The notes beneath the pieces were generated by a model. That model was given only the letters and a program-made list of their open reading frames with translations, did no database searches and was not told where the DNA came from. Positions 1 to 9,800 of a DNA stretch of 64,000 nt are shown here, in pieces (within the stretch, counting starts at the first letter, position 1; every line of letters begins with the position of its first letter). Location of the stretch: NCBI RefSeq assembly GCF_004912135.1, contig NZ_STGU01000004.1, positions 186,001 through 250,000 of the forward strand, in the 5' to 3' direction. The DNA comes from Rhizobium rosettiformans W3. GTDB taxonomy: Bacteria; Pseudomonadota; Alphaproteobacteria; Rhizobiales; Rhizobiaceae. The position numbers were made by a program, and so were the translations under genes.

Positions 1-660
1 GCCGACGAGGTCTTCGGCGGTTATCACTGGTATCCGCCGCTGGTCGGCTCCAACGATGTTGTGGCCGATTACGGCCGGGCCTTCCGTGACCGCTCCCATG
101 AGGTTCTGAAAACCCAGCTCGAATCTCGCTGGATGGCGGAGAGCGATGTGAGCGGCGAGCTCCTGCGCGACCATCTCCTCCGCTCGGGCGCGGAAACGCC
201 CGTCGATCAGGCCCTTCGCCTGGACAGCTCCGTCATGCTGGTGGACGACCCGGTGAAGCGCGTCGACAACATGACCATGGCCTGGGGTCTGGAGGCCCGC
301 GTTCCCTTCCTTGACCATGAACTGGTCGAACTCGCCGCCCGCATTCCCCCGGAAGAAAAGCTGCGCGACGGCGGCAAGGGCATCCTGAAGGACGTGGCCC
401 GCAAGGTCATTCCGTCCGAGGTCATCGACCGCAAGAAGGGTTACTTCCCGGTCCCGCAGCTCAAATACATCGCCGGCCCCTATCTCGACATGCTGCGCGA
501 CACGCTCTCGTCGAGTGCGGCCCGCGAGCGCGGGCTCTTCCGTCAGTCCTATCTCGATGCGCTGATTGCAGCGCCTTCCGAACATATCACGCCGCTCCAG
601 GGCTCCGAGCTCTGGCAGGCTGGCCTGCTCGAAATGTGGCTTCAGGCCCACGAGGTATGA
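1..660 (+). CDS. asnO: N-acetylglutaminylglutamine amidotransferase, C-terminal part (asparagine synthase family)
   Basis: Reading frame 1 is open from the first base, so the gene begins outside the window; only the last 219 residues are present. They belong to the asparagine-synthetase B synthase domain: ADEVFGGYHWYP opens the window, followed by DDPVKRVDNMTMAWGLEARVPFLDHELVELA, split here by its conserved blocks VDNMTMAWGLEARVPFLD and ELVELAARIP. In the known NAGGN osmolyte pathway this enzyme amidates N-acetylglutaminylglutamine using glutamine as donor. The next gene encodes the dipeptide synthetase and overlaps the stop codon (ATGA at 657-660), which is the expected asnO-ngg operon order and is the main reason for choosing this member of the family over plain asparagine synthetase. 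The N-terminal glutaminase domain cannot be inspected. Confidence 0.88.
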   Translation, partial: ADEVFGGYHWYPPLVGSNDVVADYGRAFRDRSHEVLKTQLESRWMAESDVSGELLRDHLLRSGAETPVDQALRLDSSVMLVDDPVKRVDNMTMAWGLEARVPFLDHELVELAARIPPEEKLRDGGKGILKDVARKVIPSEVIDRKKGYFPVPQLKYIAGPYLDMLRDTLSSSAARERGLFRQSYLDALIAAPSEHITPLQGSELWQAGLLEMWLQAHEV

Positions 661-2471
661 CCATGAAGAAACTCGAAAAGGGGTCTGCCGCCGCGCGTAA
701 GCCGCGCAGCACCAAGGCCGTTTCTCATCGGCTGAGCCGGCTGCGCGCACCAGGCACCTCTGGCCACACCGCACGGGCGGCCAGAGGCGGTGGCGCCGAG
801 ACCAAGGGCAATGTCGTGCTCGATTGCGGCTGGGGCCGTCTTCTCTTCGCCAGCACCTTTTCCGATGATGAGGTGCTGCTCGATGCGCTGAAGGAAGAGG
901 CCCCCGACAGCCGCGACATCGCCTTTTATGTCGGCGATCCGCATGTGCTTCTTTCCCGCGCGCCGCAGGAAATCTTCCTCGATCCCTCCCACACCTTCCG
1001 GCTGGATCTCTCGACCTATCGTGCGGGCGGCCGCCGCCCGCGTGGCATCACCATCCGCCGCTTGGGCTCGGAAGGGGATGCGGCTGGCATCAACGCCGTC
1101 TATGCCGCCTGCGGCATGGTGCAGGTGCGCGAGGACTTCTTCGCCGGCGAGCGCGACAATCGCCCGGTCACCTATTTCGTCGCCCAGGACGACGCGACCG
1201 GCGAGATCGTCGGTACGGTCACCGGCATCGACCACCAGCGTCTCTTCGATGATCCCGAGCGCGGCGCTTCGCTCTGGTGCCTCGCGGTTCACCCTCAGGC
1301 CCGTCAGCCGGGCATCGGCGAGGGGCTGGTCCGCATCCTGGCAGAGCATTTCCAGGCCCGGGGCCTCGCCTATCTCGACCTTTCCGTCCTGCATGACAAC
1401 GATAAGGCCATCCGCCTCTACGAGAAGCTCGGCTTTCGCCGCGTGCCGCTGTTTGCGGTCAAGCGCAAGAACGCCATCAACGAGAAGTTCTTCGCCCAGC
1501 CGGTCGAGGGCTATGAAGAGCTCAACCCCTATGCCCGTCTGATCGTCGACGAGGCGCTCCGCCGCGGCATCCATGTCGAGGTCACCGATGCGGCCGGCGG
1601 CTTCTTCCGCCTGATCCATGGTGGCCGCACCATCCATTGCCGCGAAAGCCTGTCCGATCTCACCTCTTCCGTCGCCATGTCGATCTGCGACGACAAGGCG
1701 GTCACGCGTCGCTTCGCCGAAACCGCCGGCCTCAACGTGCCCGAACAGCTTTCCGCGGATGCGTCGGACGATGACAAGCGGGACTTTCTCGAGAAGCACG
1801 GCAAGCTGGTGGTCAAGCCGGCGCGTGGCGAGCAGGGGCGGGGCATCTCGGTCGGCATCTCCTCGATGGAAGCGCTGCAGGCGGGCATCCGCCAAGCCCG
1901 CCAAGTCTGCGACCGCGTTCTTCTCGAAGCCTGCTTCGAGGGTGAGGATCTGCGCCTCGTCGTCATCGACTACAAGCTGGTGGCCGCTGCCATGCGCCGG
2001 CCGCCACGCGTCGTCGGGGACGGCCAGACACCCATCCGCAAGCTGATCGAGCAGCAATCGCGCCGCCGCGCTGCGGCCACTGGTGGCGAAAGCCGCATTC
2101 CGGTTGATGCCGAGACCAAGCGATGCCTCGCCGAACAGGATCTCGATCTCGACAGCGTGCTGGACGAAGAACGCGAGATCACCGTCCGCAAGGCCGCCAA
2201 TCTGCACACCGGCGGCACGATCCATGACGTCACGGCCCAGGTCCATCCCGATCTCGTCGACGCCGCCTGCCGCATCGCCAAGGCCATCAAGATCCCGGTC
2301 GTCGGCATCGATTTCATGATCCGCGATCCGTCCAGGCCGGACTACGTCTTCATCGAAGCGAATGAACGCCCGGGCCTTGCCAATCACGAGCCGCAGCCGA
2401 CGGCCGCGCGCTTCATCGAACTTCTGTTCCCGGGAAGTCGCGAGGTCGCGGCCTCAAACGCCTCGGGATAA
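657..2471 (+). CDS. ngg: N-acetylglutaminylglutamine synthetase (GNAT + ATP-grasp)
   Basis: Bifunctional enzyme making N-acetylglutaminylglutamine, the precursor of the osmoprotectant NAGGN. An N-terminal GNAT acetyltransferase domain lies at about residues 120-275 (VGTVTGIDHQ, then LAVHPQARQPGIGEGLVRIL for acetyl-CoA binding, and YEKLGF). A C-terminal ATP-grasp ligase domain of the cyanophycin-synthetase kind follows at about 280-600 (KLVVKPARGEQGRGISVGI, then VVGIDFMIRD and FIEANERPGLANHEP). The start is either ATG 657, which overlaps the asnO stop, or ATG 663, which is better spaced (7 nt) from the GAGG at 652-655; the difference is two residues. The overlap suggests translational coupling with asnO. 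Confidence 0.9.
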   Translation: MTMKKLEKGSAAARKPRSTKAVSHRLSRLRAPGTSGHTARAARGGGAETKGNVVLDCGWGRLLFASTFSDDEVLLDALKEEAPDSRDIAFYVGDPHVLLSRAPQEIFLDPSHTFRLDLSTYRAGGRRPRGITIRRLGSEGDAAGINAVYAACGMVQVREDFFAGERDNRPVTYFVAQDDATGEIVGTVTGIDHQRLFDDPERGASLWCLAVHPQARQPGIGEGLVRILAEHFQARGLAYLDLSVLHDNDKAIRLYEKLGFRRVPLFAVKRKNAINEKFFAQPVEGYEELNPYARLIVDEALRRGIHVEVTDAAGGFFRLIHGGRTIHCRESLSDLTSSVAMSICDDKAVTRRFAETAGLNVPEQLSADASDDDKRDFLEKHGKLVVKPARGEQGRGISVGISSMEALQAGIRQARQVCDRVLLEACFEGEDLRLVVIDYKLVAAAMRRPPRVVGDGQTPIRKLIEQQSRRRAAATGGESRIPVDAETKRCLAEQDLDLDSVLDEEREITVRKAANLHTGGTIHDVTAQVHPDLVDAACRIAKAIKIPVVGIDFMIRDPSRPDYVFIEANERPGLANHEPQPTAARFIELLFPGSREVAASNASG

Positions 2472-2473
2472 GA

Positions 2474-3463
2474 TCAGGAATGGGCCTTGCCCAGCGTATC
2501 GGCCATCCGGGCCCCCCGCTCGCCCATCGGCTTGCCGGGCCCGGTGGTCGAATCGCGCGCGGTCTGATGCTCGAGCTCGGCATTGATGATGGCGCCCACG
2601 ATCAGGATCACCGTTGAGATCCAGGTCCAGAGCATGAAGCCGATGAAGGTTCCGAGCGTGCCATAGGTGGCATTGAGATCGGCGAAGTTCTCCAGATAGT
2701 AGGAATAGCCAAGCGAGGCGATCAGCCAGGCCACTGTGCTGAACAGGGTGCCCGGCCCCAGCCAGCGCAGCTTCGCGTCGGCCCGGCTCGGACCATAGCG
2801 ATAGACGAGCACGGTCCCGCCCCAGATCAGCGCCAGCAGGATCGGCCAGCGCAGGACCTTCATCAGAAGCTCCACGCGGTCAGGCACGAAGATCACCGCC
2901 ATCACGGCGGGCAGGATCGCAAGGGCCGTCGCAAGGATGACCGCCATCACCATACCCGCCAGCGTGAAGGCGGTGCTGATGAGGGTGATATGCAAGAAAC
3001 TCCGCTTTTCCTTTTCCGCATAGGCAAGGTTCATCGCCTCGAACAATGCGGTCACCCCGTTATGCGCACTCCAGAGCGCAATCCCGAGACCGATCAGGAA
3101 GCCGATGCTGAGCGTGCTGTTCGCCTGCTGCGCAAAGGCTTGGAACTGGTCGAGAATGAGGTCGAGCGCGCCAGACGGCAGGACCCCCGAAAGGAACTGC
3201 ATCTGCCCGGCAATGGTCGAGGGATCGGAAATCAGGCCGTAGAGCGAAACGAGCGCGCCGAGACCGGGAAAGAGCGCAAGCAGCAGATAGAAGGCCACAC
3301 CCGCAGCAATCAGCGTCACCCGTTCCCGGGTCAGCCGACCGTAGATCCGGATCACCACATCGCGCAGCCCGCGGCGGGGGATCTTGGTGGGCGACGTCGC
3401 CTCGCGTCCGCGCGCCTCATCGTCCGGACGCGTGTTTTCCTTTGTTGCCGATGTCTGTGTCAT
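2474..3463 (-). CDS. YihY/BrkB-family inner membrane protein
   Basis: 329-residue integral membrane protein of the YihY/virulence factor BrkB family. A polar N-terminal tail of about 45 residues precedes several hydrophobic helices, starting with TLIAAGVAFYLLLALFPGLG, and the family-typical ATYGTLGTFIGFMLW and NAELEHQTARDS occur near the C-terminus. The molecular function of the family is not established; the name BrkB is historical. I chose ATG 3463 because AGGGGA lies about 8 nt upstream, although the frame stays open a further 28 codons. The gene converges with ngg (stops 3 nt apart) and diverges from a stress-type gene preceded by a general-stress promoter match, so stress control is plausible. 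Confidence 0.85.
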   Translation of the reverse strand: MTQTSATKENTRPDDEARGREATSPTKIPRRGLRDVVIRIYGRLTRERVTLIAAGVAFYLLLALFPGLGALVSLYGLISDPSTIAGQMQFLSGVLPSGALDLILDQFQAFAQQANSTLSIGFLIGLGIALWSAHNGVTALFEAMNLAYAEKEKRSFLHITLISTAFTLAGMVMAVILATALAILPAVMAVIFVPDRVELLMKVLRWPILLALIWGGTVLVYRYGPSRADAKLRWLGPGTLFSTVAWLIASLGYSYYLENFADLNATYGTLGTFIGFMLWTWISTVILIVGAIINAELEHQTARDSTTGPGKPMGERGARMADTLGKAHS

Positions 3464-3530
3464 GAGCCTGTCCCCTTTCAACGGGAACACATCTTCTCCG
3501 CCATTGTTCCGTCGAAGGCGAAGACCAACC

Positions 3531-3556
3531 GGAACTGCAACCGTCACCGGGACGTT
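3531..3556 (+). promoter_or_regulatory. Candidate EcfG/RpoE2 general-stress promoter
   Basis: GGAAC at 3531-3535, 17 nt, then CGTT at 3553-3556. This fits the known alphaproteobacterial EcfG consensus (GGAAC, 16-17 nt, CGTT; equivalently GGAAC-N19-TT). It is oriented toward the gene starting at 3585, leaving a short leader with AGGGAGA as ribosome site. Confidence 0.65.
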
Positions 3557-3584
3557 GGATGAGCGCCGTCACAGGGAGACACAC

Positions 3585-4040
3585 ATGGACAGAGACAGAC
3601 AGGATGCCCCCGCCTGGGAGGACAAGCCGGATGAAAAACTCACCACCCGGCCCTTGGAGGAGGCTGCGCGCCGTCATGATGCTGCAGCCGCGGCAGGAAC
3701 GGAGGGTGCGAGCCGGTATCCGGAACAGGTCAACCTCTACCGCCTCGTGCCGACAGCCGAAGCCGACGACCCGCGCTGGGAAAACTCGCCCTATCAGGGC
3801 GAGGTGATCGTGGCTGCCCGCTCCACAGGCGATGCGCGTATCGTCGCCGCGGCGAGCGAACTGGATTACATGGAAATCGATGCCAAGCCGGCAGAAGACG
3901 TGACCACCAGCATGGCCAGCGCCTTCCGCTCGGAAAAGCTCTACACGGTCATCGAGATCGATCGGGACCGCACCGATCTCAGCCGCGGCGTTATCGAAGG
4001 CAATATCGCCATCGATACCATCCGACCGGTACAGGACTGA
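3585..4040 (+). CDS. Conserved hypothetical protein, likely general-stress regulated
   Basis: 151-residue soluble protein with a very polar, charged first half (DRDRQDAPAWEDKPDEKL) and a more ordered second half (YQGEVIVAARSTGDARIVAA, then EKLYTVIEIDRDR). No signal peptide, membrane segment or recognised enzymatic motif. The start at 3585 is supported by AGGGAGA at 3572-3578 and by a well-matched EcfG-type promoter at 3531-3556; the frame is open further upstream, but that part overlaps the divergent gene. I do not recognise a family with certainty. The context (YihY protein, SDRs, DUF892 protein) suggests a role in general stress physiology. Confidence 0.7.
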   Translation: MDRDRQDAPAWEDKPDEKLTTRPLEEAARRHDAAAAAGTEGASRYPEQVNLYRLVPTAEADDPRWENSPYQGEVIVAARSTGDARIVAAASELDYMEIDAKPAEDVTTSMASAFRSEKLYTVIEIDRDRTDLSRGVIEGNIAIDTIRPVQD

Positions 4041-4850
4041 TCAGAACGGGTTCGACGGATGCGGGCTGTCCTCATAGGCGCCCCAGATCGACTGGTCGAA
4101 ATTGATCGTCGCCCCGGTCATCAGGCCGGACTCCGCCGAGGAGAGGTAAGCGCAGGCGCGCGCCACTTCGGCGGGGTCGACCAGCCGTCCGAAGGGCTGC
4201 TTCGCCGCAGCCTCTTTCAGCCAGTCCTCGGAGGCGCCGTGGAATTCACGCTGGATACGGTCTTCGCCGTCGCTCGCCATCCAGCCGATATTGAGCCCGT
4301 TCACCCGGATCCGGTTTTTGAGCAGGGCAAAGGCCGTATTGCGTGTCAGCGTGTCGAGCGCTCCCTTGGAGGCACAATAGGCCGCAATGAAAGGCTGGCC
4401 TGCCATCGCCGACATCGAGGAAATGTTGACGATCGTGCCTTCCGTCTTCGTCTCCAGCATCAGCTTGATCGCCTCCTGCATCAGGAAGAAGGGCGCCCGG
4501 GTATTGATCGCAAACATCCGGTCGAAGAGGGCAGGATCCGTATCGAGGATCGTGCCGCGATCGGTGATCGCAGCGACATTCACCAGCGCATCCACCCGCC
4601 CGAAGGCCGCGCGCGCTTTCGCGATGACCTTGCGGCAGTCTTCGACCTCCGCCAGATCTGCCGAGACGAAATGCACCGTCGTGCCATAGGCCTCGCTGAT
4701 GGATCTGGCACGCGCCTCACCCTTGTCCGTGCTGCGCCCGCAGATCACCAGCCCCTCGGCCCCGCGTTCGGCAAAGAGCCGCGCAACCTCCGCGCCCAGC
4801 CCCTGCGTTCCTCCGGTCACGACCGCGATCTTGCCATCCAGACGACTCAT
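4041..4850 (-). CDS. SDR family oxidoreductase
   Basis: 269-residue short-chain dehydrogenase/reductase of the classical type. The Rossmann nucleotide motif TGGTQGLG is at residues 12-19, the catalytic Ser at about 145 (NISSMSA), and the Tyr/Lys pair at Y158 and K162 (YCASK). The motif after beta-4 reads NVAA instead of the commoner NNAG, which is tolerated in the family. A strong ribosome site (AGGAGGT) precedes ATG 4850. The substrate cannot be inferred. The stop abuts the stop of the convergent gene at 4040. Confidence 0.88.
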   Translation of the reverse strand: MSRLDGKIAVVTGGTQGLGAEVARLFAERGAEGLVICGRSTDKGEARARSISEAYGTTVHFVSADLAEVEDCRKVIAKARAAFGRVDALVNVAAITDRGTILDTDPALFDRMFAINTRAPFFLMQEAIKLMLETKTEGTIVNISSMSAMAGQPFIAAYCASKGALDTLTRNTAFALLKNRIRVNGLNIGWMASDGEDRIQREFHGASEDWLKEAAAKQPFGRLVDPAEVARACAYLSSAESGLMTGATINFDQSIWGAYEDSPHPSNPF

Positions 4851-4998
4851 GCTCTACCTCCTGCCATGCGCCACAATGCGTGACACCGGGCGCAATCTGA
4901 ACCGGAGCCGTGGGAGCGCACAAGCCCTCCGAGGCTTGTCGAAGCATGAGTTTTTTCAATGGGTCGGGCCCGAGGCGATCATTGGCTGAGCCACCGGA

Positions 4999-5349
4999 TC
5001 ACGGCAGGGCGTAGATCGAAACAAGCGCTCCGATCCCGATCACGGCCATGAGGGCGATCCCAAAGAAATAGAGCCAGAACGGCCCCTGCTGCGCACGGTT
5101 TCCCGAAAAGCGCGGGCGCATCGCCGTGCCGCTGTCGCCGGAGACATCGCGCGGTCGTCCCTCGCGCTGCTCTCGCCGCGCCGTCTGGATCTCGGCTTGC
5201 GAAAGCGGGGCGCCGCCCGCTTCCGCATCGGTCTCGAGCGGCGCCATGGCCGGGTCGAAGCCCGGGCGCTTGTCGCCCGTCAGCCCCGCCTGGATATCGC
5301 CGCGCACCTGTGCGGGGTTGGCGCCCCTGCGGTTCGGTTCTTCGGCCAT
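4999..5349 (-). CDS. Small single-pass membrane protein, unknown function
   Basis: 116 residues: a polar, Arg/Gly/Pro-rich N-terminal region of about 90 residues followed by one C-terminal transmembrane segment (FWLYFFGIALMAVIGIGALV) and a very short tail. This is a tail-anchored topology with the bulk probably cytoplasmic. No catalytic motif. It starts 21 nt after the stop of the DUF892 gene on the same strand and is probably cotranscribed with it, so it may belong to the same stress response. Not recognised beyond that. Confidence 0.65.
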   Translation of the reverse strand: MAEEPNRRGANPAQVRGDIQAGLTGDKRPGFDPAMAPLETDAEAGGAPLSQAEIQTARREQREGRPRDVSGDSGTAMRPRFSGNRAQQGPFWLYFFGIALMAVIGIGALVSIYALP

Positions 5350-5370
5350 GGCTCGCCCTCGCGTGGTATG

Positions 5371-5880
5371 TCAGACCTTGGCGCTCTCGCCGGCCTCGCG
5401 CCGCGTGACGAATTCGGCCGTCACTTCGCGCAGGTTTTCGCTGAGCCAGCGCGCCATGTTTTCCTCTTCCGAGAGGTTCTCGCGCAGCGCCGCCATAGCG
5501 CTCTGGAAGCCGCCCATCTCGGCCATGATCAGCAGCGAATTATAGGCCGCGATCTCGTAGTTCTCGAAGGCGAAGTTCGCGATCGAATTCTTCAGGATCT
5601 CGTCGTCGGCCATCGAATGGCCGATCGCGGCCATGCTGCCGCCGGCAGAGAGCATCCAGTCCTTCATCGCGGAATGGTCTTCGTCGAGGCTTCCGAGAAT
5701 ATCCTCGATCCGCTTCATCTGGTTTTCCGTTTCTTGGAGATGCTGCTCCAGGCGACGTGCCACCTGCGGATAGTTTTCGATCCGCTTCAACTGCGGCTTG
5801 ATGATGGAAACGGCCTGGTTCTCCATCGCATGTGCGTTCTTGAGGCCGGTGACGAACAGCGAACGTCGGTCTTCTACCAT
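5371..5880 (-). CDS. DUF892 (YciE/YciF-like) ferritin-like protein
   Basis: 169-residue all-helical protein of the DUF892/YciF group, a ferritin-like four-helix family associated with stress. Visible features are the start LKNAHAMENQAVSIIKPQ, the internal QHLQETENQMKRIEDIL and DDEILKNSIANFAFENYEIA, with Glu/His residues spaced as in di-iron ferritin-like bundles. Function in the family is poorly defined. It is likely first in an operon with the small membrane protein downstream, and is preceded on its own strand by a GGAAC-N18-TT general-stress promoter match. Confidence 0.85.
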   Translation of the reverse strand: MVEDRRSLFVTGLKNAHAMENQAVSIIKPQLKRIENYPQVARRLEQHLQETENQMKRIEDILGSLDEDHSAMKDWMLSAGGSMAAIGHSMADDEILKNSIANFAFENYEIAAYNSLLIMAEMGGFQSAMAALRENLSEEENMARWLSENLREVTAEFVTRREAGESAKV

Positions 5881-5913
5881 GTCAATTTCTCCCGTGTCGG
5901 TTTGCCCTGTTCG

Positions 5914-5938
5914 AACTGCCGCCCTTGCCGACGGTTCC
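5914..5938 (-). promoter_or_regulatory. Candidate EcfG general-stress promoter for the DUF892 gene
   Basis: On the minus strand GGAAC (complement of 5934-5938) is followed after 18 nt by TT (within GTTC, complement of 5913-5916). This meets the GGAAC-N18/19-TT form of the EcfG consensus, although the C of CGTT is A here. It sits about 35 nt upstream of the DUF892 start codon. Confidence 0.45.
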
Positions 5939-6002
5939 CTGGCTTGACCGTCCTTGGTGCGGACTGCACCCTGCAGGCCCGATCGGCGGGAGGAGAGGCG
6001 AC

Positions 6003-6812
6003 ATGAAATCCATCATCATTACAGGCGCTTCCGAGGGGATCGGCCGCGAACTGGCCCGGCAGATTGCAGCGCGGGAGAAGGGGTCTGCCGCCCTCGTGCT
6101 CGCCGCCCGCAACGCGGCGCGTCTGGAAGAACTCGCCACAGAACTGCGCCCTCACGGCAGCCGCGTCGAGGTCATGCCCACCGACGTGACGGATCGTGAA
6201 GCCTGCCGCCGCCTGATCGCCGAAACCATGACCCGCCTCGGCCGCATCGATGTCCTCGTCAACAATGCGGGTATGTCAGCTCACGCCAACTTCTCTGAAT
6301 TCACCGATGCGGATTTTGACTGGTCGGAAAAGCTGATGGTGATGAACTACTGGTCCGTCGTCTGGCTCACCCGAGCAGCGCTGCCGCATCTCCTGGCTTC
6401 AAAGGGGCTGGTCGTCGGCGTCAGCTCCGTCGCCGGCCTCGTCGGCGTGCCTGGCCGCACCGCCTATTGCGCCACGAAATTCGCCATGAACGGTTTTCTT
6501 GAGGCGCTGCGGGCCGAACTCGCCCACAAGGGCCTGCGCGTGATGATCGCCTATCCCGGCACGATCGACACCGATCTGCGCAAGCGCGGCTTCGGCCCCG
6601 GCGGTTCACCGGCCGGCGTCTCGATGATCCGCGATGACCGCGCCATGCCGGTCGAGACCTGCGCAAGGCTCATCCGTGAAGGCATGGAAAAGGGGCGCCG
6701 TGAGGTTCTCATGACGCCCCGTATGAAGCTTGGTCGTTGGCTCAGGCTGCTCGCGCCTCAGATCGTCGATCGCATGGCGATGAAGGAGGTCAAGGCCGAG
6801 TTCCGGCCCTGA
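6003..6812 (+). CDS. SDR family oxidoreductase
   Basis: 269-residue classical short-chain dehydrogenase/reductase. TGASEGIG is at residues 7-14, NNAGMS at 87-92, catalytic Ser at 141-142 (VSSVAG) and Y155/K159 (YCATK). The C-terminus is longer and basic, with GMEKGRREVLMTPRMKLGRW, as in membrane-lipid-associated SDRs such as the DltE/ketosphinganine-reductase-like group; the substrate remains unknown. The start at 6003 follows GGGAGGAGAG and fits the conserved N-terminus; an upstream in-frame extension is not conserved-looking. It converges with the ftsK-type gene, separated by a palindromic repeat. Confidence 0.87.
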   Translation: MKSIIITGASEGIGRELARQIAAREKGSAALVLAARNAARLEELATELRPHGSRVEVMPTDVTDREACRRLIAETMTRLGRIDVLVNNAGMSAHANFSEFTDADFDWSEKLMVMNYWSVVWLTRAALPHLLASKGLVVGVSSVAGLVGVPGRTAYCATKFAMNGFLEALRAELAHKGLRVMIAYPGTIDTDLRKRGFGPGGSPAGVSMIRDDRAMPVETCARLIREGMEKGRREVLMTPRMKLGRWLRLLAPQIVDRMAMKEVKAEFRP

Positions 6813-6822
6813 CGATCGGCGA

Positions 6823-6865
6823 GCAATTCCAGGAAAAGTGTCTGCGGTTTTCCGTCCGGAATTGC
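6823..6865. repeat. Rhizobial-type palindromic intergenic element, possible bidirectional terminator
   Basis: Arms GCAATTCC (6823-6830) and GGAATTGC (6858-6865) enclose a second nested pair, AGGAAAA and TTTTCC. It lies exactly between two converging genes (6812 and 6881). Elements with these arms are, to my knowledge, common between genes in Rhizobiaceae. No second copy is seen in this window. Confidence 0.65.
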
Positions 6866-6880
6866 GTTAAGTTCTAAGCC

Positions 6881-9800
6881 TCAGCCTTCGAAGTCACCTT
6901 CGCCGCTCACCTCGCGTCCGCCGACGATGATCGCCCGCTTGCCGACATGGTTGGCAGCCCCCACGATGCCCTCCTGCTCCATGCGCTCCACCAGCGAGGC
7001 GGCCTTGTTGTAGCCGATCGACAGGCGCCGCTGGATGTAGGAGGTCGAGCACTTCTTGTCGCGCAGCACCACCTTGACGGCCTTGTCGTAGAGGTCGTTG
7101 CCGTCCTCTTCGCCCATGGCGCCCTTGTCGAAGACGGCGGTATCTTCTTCCGGCTCTTCTTCGACCTCGTCGGCATCCTCGGTAACCGTACCCAGATATT
7201 CCGGACGGCCCTGCAGCTTCAAATGCGCGACCACCTTCTCGACTTCCTCGTCGGAAACGAAGGGACCATGCACGCGGGCAATGCGCCCGCCGCCGACCAT
7301 ATGCAGCATGTCGCCCTGGCCGAGCAGATGCTCGGCGCCCGGCTCACCCAGAATGGTGCGGCTGTCGATCTTCGAGGTCACCTGGAAGGAAACGCGCGTC
7401 GGGAAGTTCGCCTTGATCGTGCCGGTAATGACATCGACCGAAGGCCGCTGCGTCGCCATGATCAGGTGAATGCCGGCCGCACGCGCCATCTGCGCCAGCC
7501 GCTGGATCGCTCCTTCGATCTCCTTGCCGGCCACCATCATCAGGTCGGCCATCTCGTCGACCACTACGACGATGTAAGGCATCGGCGAGAGGTCGAGTTC
7601 CTGCTCCTCGTAGACGATCTCGCCGCTCTGCCGGTCGAAGCCGGTCTGGACGGAAACAGTGATCGTCTCGCCCTTCTCGCGCGCCTGGGCCGCACGGGCA
7701 TTGTAGCCGTCGATATTGCGCACGCCGAGGCGGCTCATCTTGCGATAGCGATCCTCCATCTCGCGCACCGCCCATTTCAAAGCCATCACGGCCTTCTTCG
7801 GGTCGGTAACAACGGGGGTCAGAAGATGCGGAATGCCGTCATAGACGGAAAGCTCCAGCATCTTCGGATCGACCATGATCAAGCGGCACTCGTCCGGTCG
7901 GAACCGGTAGAGAAGCGACAGGATCATCGTGTTGATTGCGACCGACTTGCCCGAGCCGGTGGTGCCAGCCACCAGCAGATGCGGCATCTTCGCGAGTTCC
8001 GCGATCACGGGCTCGCCACCGATGGTCTTGCCGAGGCAGACCGGCAGCTTGTAACGCGTCTCGGCATAATCGGGCGTCTCGATCAGCTCGCGCAGATAGA
8101 CCGTCTCACGCACCGGGTTCGGCAGCTCGATGCCGATGACGTTGCGGCCGGGCACGACGGCGACACGGGCAGACAGCGCGGACATCGACCGGGCGATATC
8201 GTCGGAGAGGCCGATGACGCGCGAGGATTTGACCCCCGGGGCCGGCTCGAATTCGTAGAGCGTCACGACCGGGCCCGGGCGCACGTCGATCACTTCGCCC
8301 TTGATGCCGAAATCTTCCAGCACGCTTTCGAGTAGCCCGGCGCTCTGCTCGAGCGCCTCGGCCGACATCGTCGTGCCCGTCTGGGCCGGCGGCTCCTGCA
8401 GGAAGTCGAGATAGGGCAGCTCGTATTCGCCTTCGCCCAGCGCTTCCTGCGCCTTGAACAGCGGCTGGCGCGCCTGGATGGCCGGAGAGGGAAGGGCGGG
8501 CGACTGAACCGCCGGAACCGGTGCGGCAACAGCCACCTCGAGCGGCGCCACCGTCTCGGCCGCCATCGGCATCTGCGAAAGCCCAACAGCCGGTGCCGTC
8601 ACGTCCCGGCTCGCGACCTGGCGATAAAGCGCCACCACGGATCCGGGCGTTGCCTCGAAGACAGGCTTGCGCGGCAGATGCGCCACGGGCTGGACGGCAC
8701 TCGCAAGGCCCTCCGGACGATAGCGGACCACTTCCGCACGCATGGCAGCAGGTGCCTGCGCGGCCGGTGCCGGAATGGTGCGCACAGCCTGAGCCGCGGC
8801 ACGCTGCATCGCCGGGGCCGCCAGCGGATGATGTTCGGCACGGATCGGCTGCGCCGTAACGGGCCGCACCATTTCGATCTCGGACGGCGCATCGAGCGGC
8901 TCGATCATCGCCTCGAAGAAGATGTGGTCGGAGAGAAGCGAGGCGATCGGCAGCCGCGCGGCCTGTGCTTCGGCCGGGACTTCCGTTTGCGTCACCACAG
9001 GCGCGGCGGTAGCCGCAGCCTGCGGAATGCCTGGCGCAGGATGGGTCATCTGGGCCCAGGCTGCGAAGCCCGACGGGACGGAAGTGTTGACGGCAGGGGC
9101 GTTTGCCACCGGCTGCGCGGGGGTCGCGACAGGTGCCGCAACCGGCTCGGGGGCCGCTGGCAGAGGCGGCGTGCGAAGGAAGGCGTTGCGCACCATCGGT
9201 GGACGCACCGTCGGCATGGCCTGCTGGGCCGCCAACCGTGCCGCTTCCGCCTGCTGGGCGAGCGAACGCTGCAGATGCGGCGGCACTTGATTGTCGGTCA
9301 CCGGGCGAGCGGCCGCGCCGACGGTCGCGGCCTGTGTGCTCGCCAGCACGCTGCGCATGCCCTGGACCAGCGGGGCCGGCTGCACGGGCTGCGGCGCAGT
9401 GCCGATGTCTCGCGATGTGGCGCCCTCCGCCATCGATGCTTCCCAGGCAGCCTGTTCGGCCTGCTGGCGTGCCAGTTCCCGGCGGAGTTTGTAGGTGAGC
9501 GCCCGCGCACCCACGGCATCCGGCGGCTGCGGCAACGTCACCGAGGCCGGCATGCGCGGCGCTTCGGGCTTGGGCGCTGCGGCAGGGGTGCCCGTGCGCG
9601 GCAGACCGGCAAAGGGAACGCTGCTCGTCGGCGTCGAGGTCTGTCGGGGCTGCGTAACCGGTGCACGCTGGACCGGCGGCGCATAGGCCTGCCGCGGCGC
9701 CTCTGGTCGAATGGTCTGCTCCGAGGCTGTGGTCCGGGCGACCGGTGCACTCGGCGGCGCTACCGGGGCCGGCATGGTTTCGGGCTTGGCCGGCGTGCGG

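Noticed and set aside
642..2387. A 581-codon open frame on the minus strand opposite ngg
   Set aside because: It is a GC-driven shadow of the real gene; the translation has no recognisable domain and the plus-strand GNAT/ATP-grasp protein is clear.
4920..4957. ACAAGCC...GGCTTGT hairpin followed by TTTTTT as a terminator
   Set aside because: The T run starts 11 nt after the stem, too far for a Rho-independent terminator.
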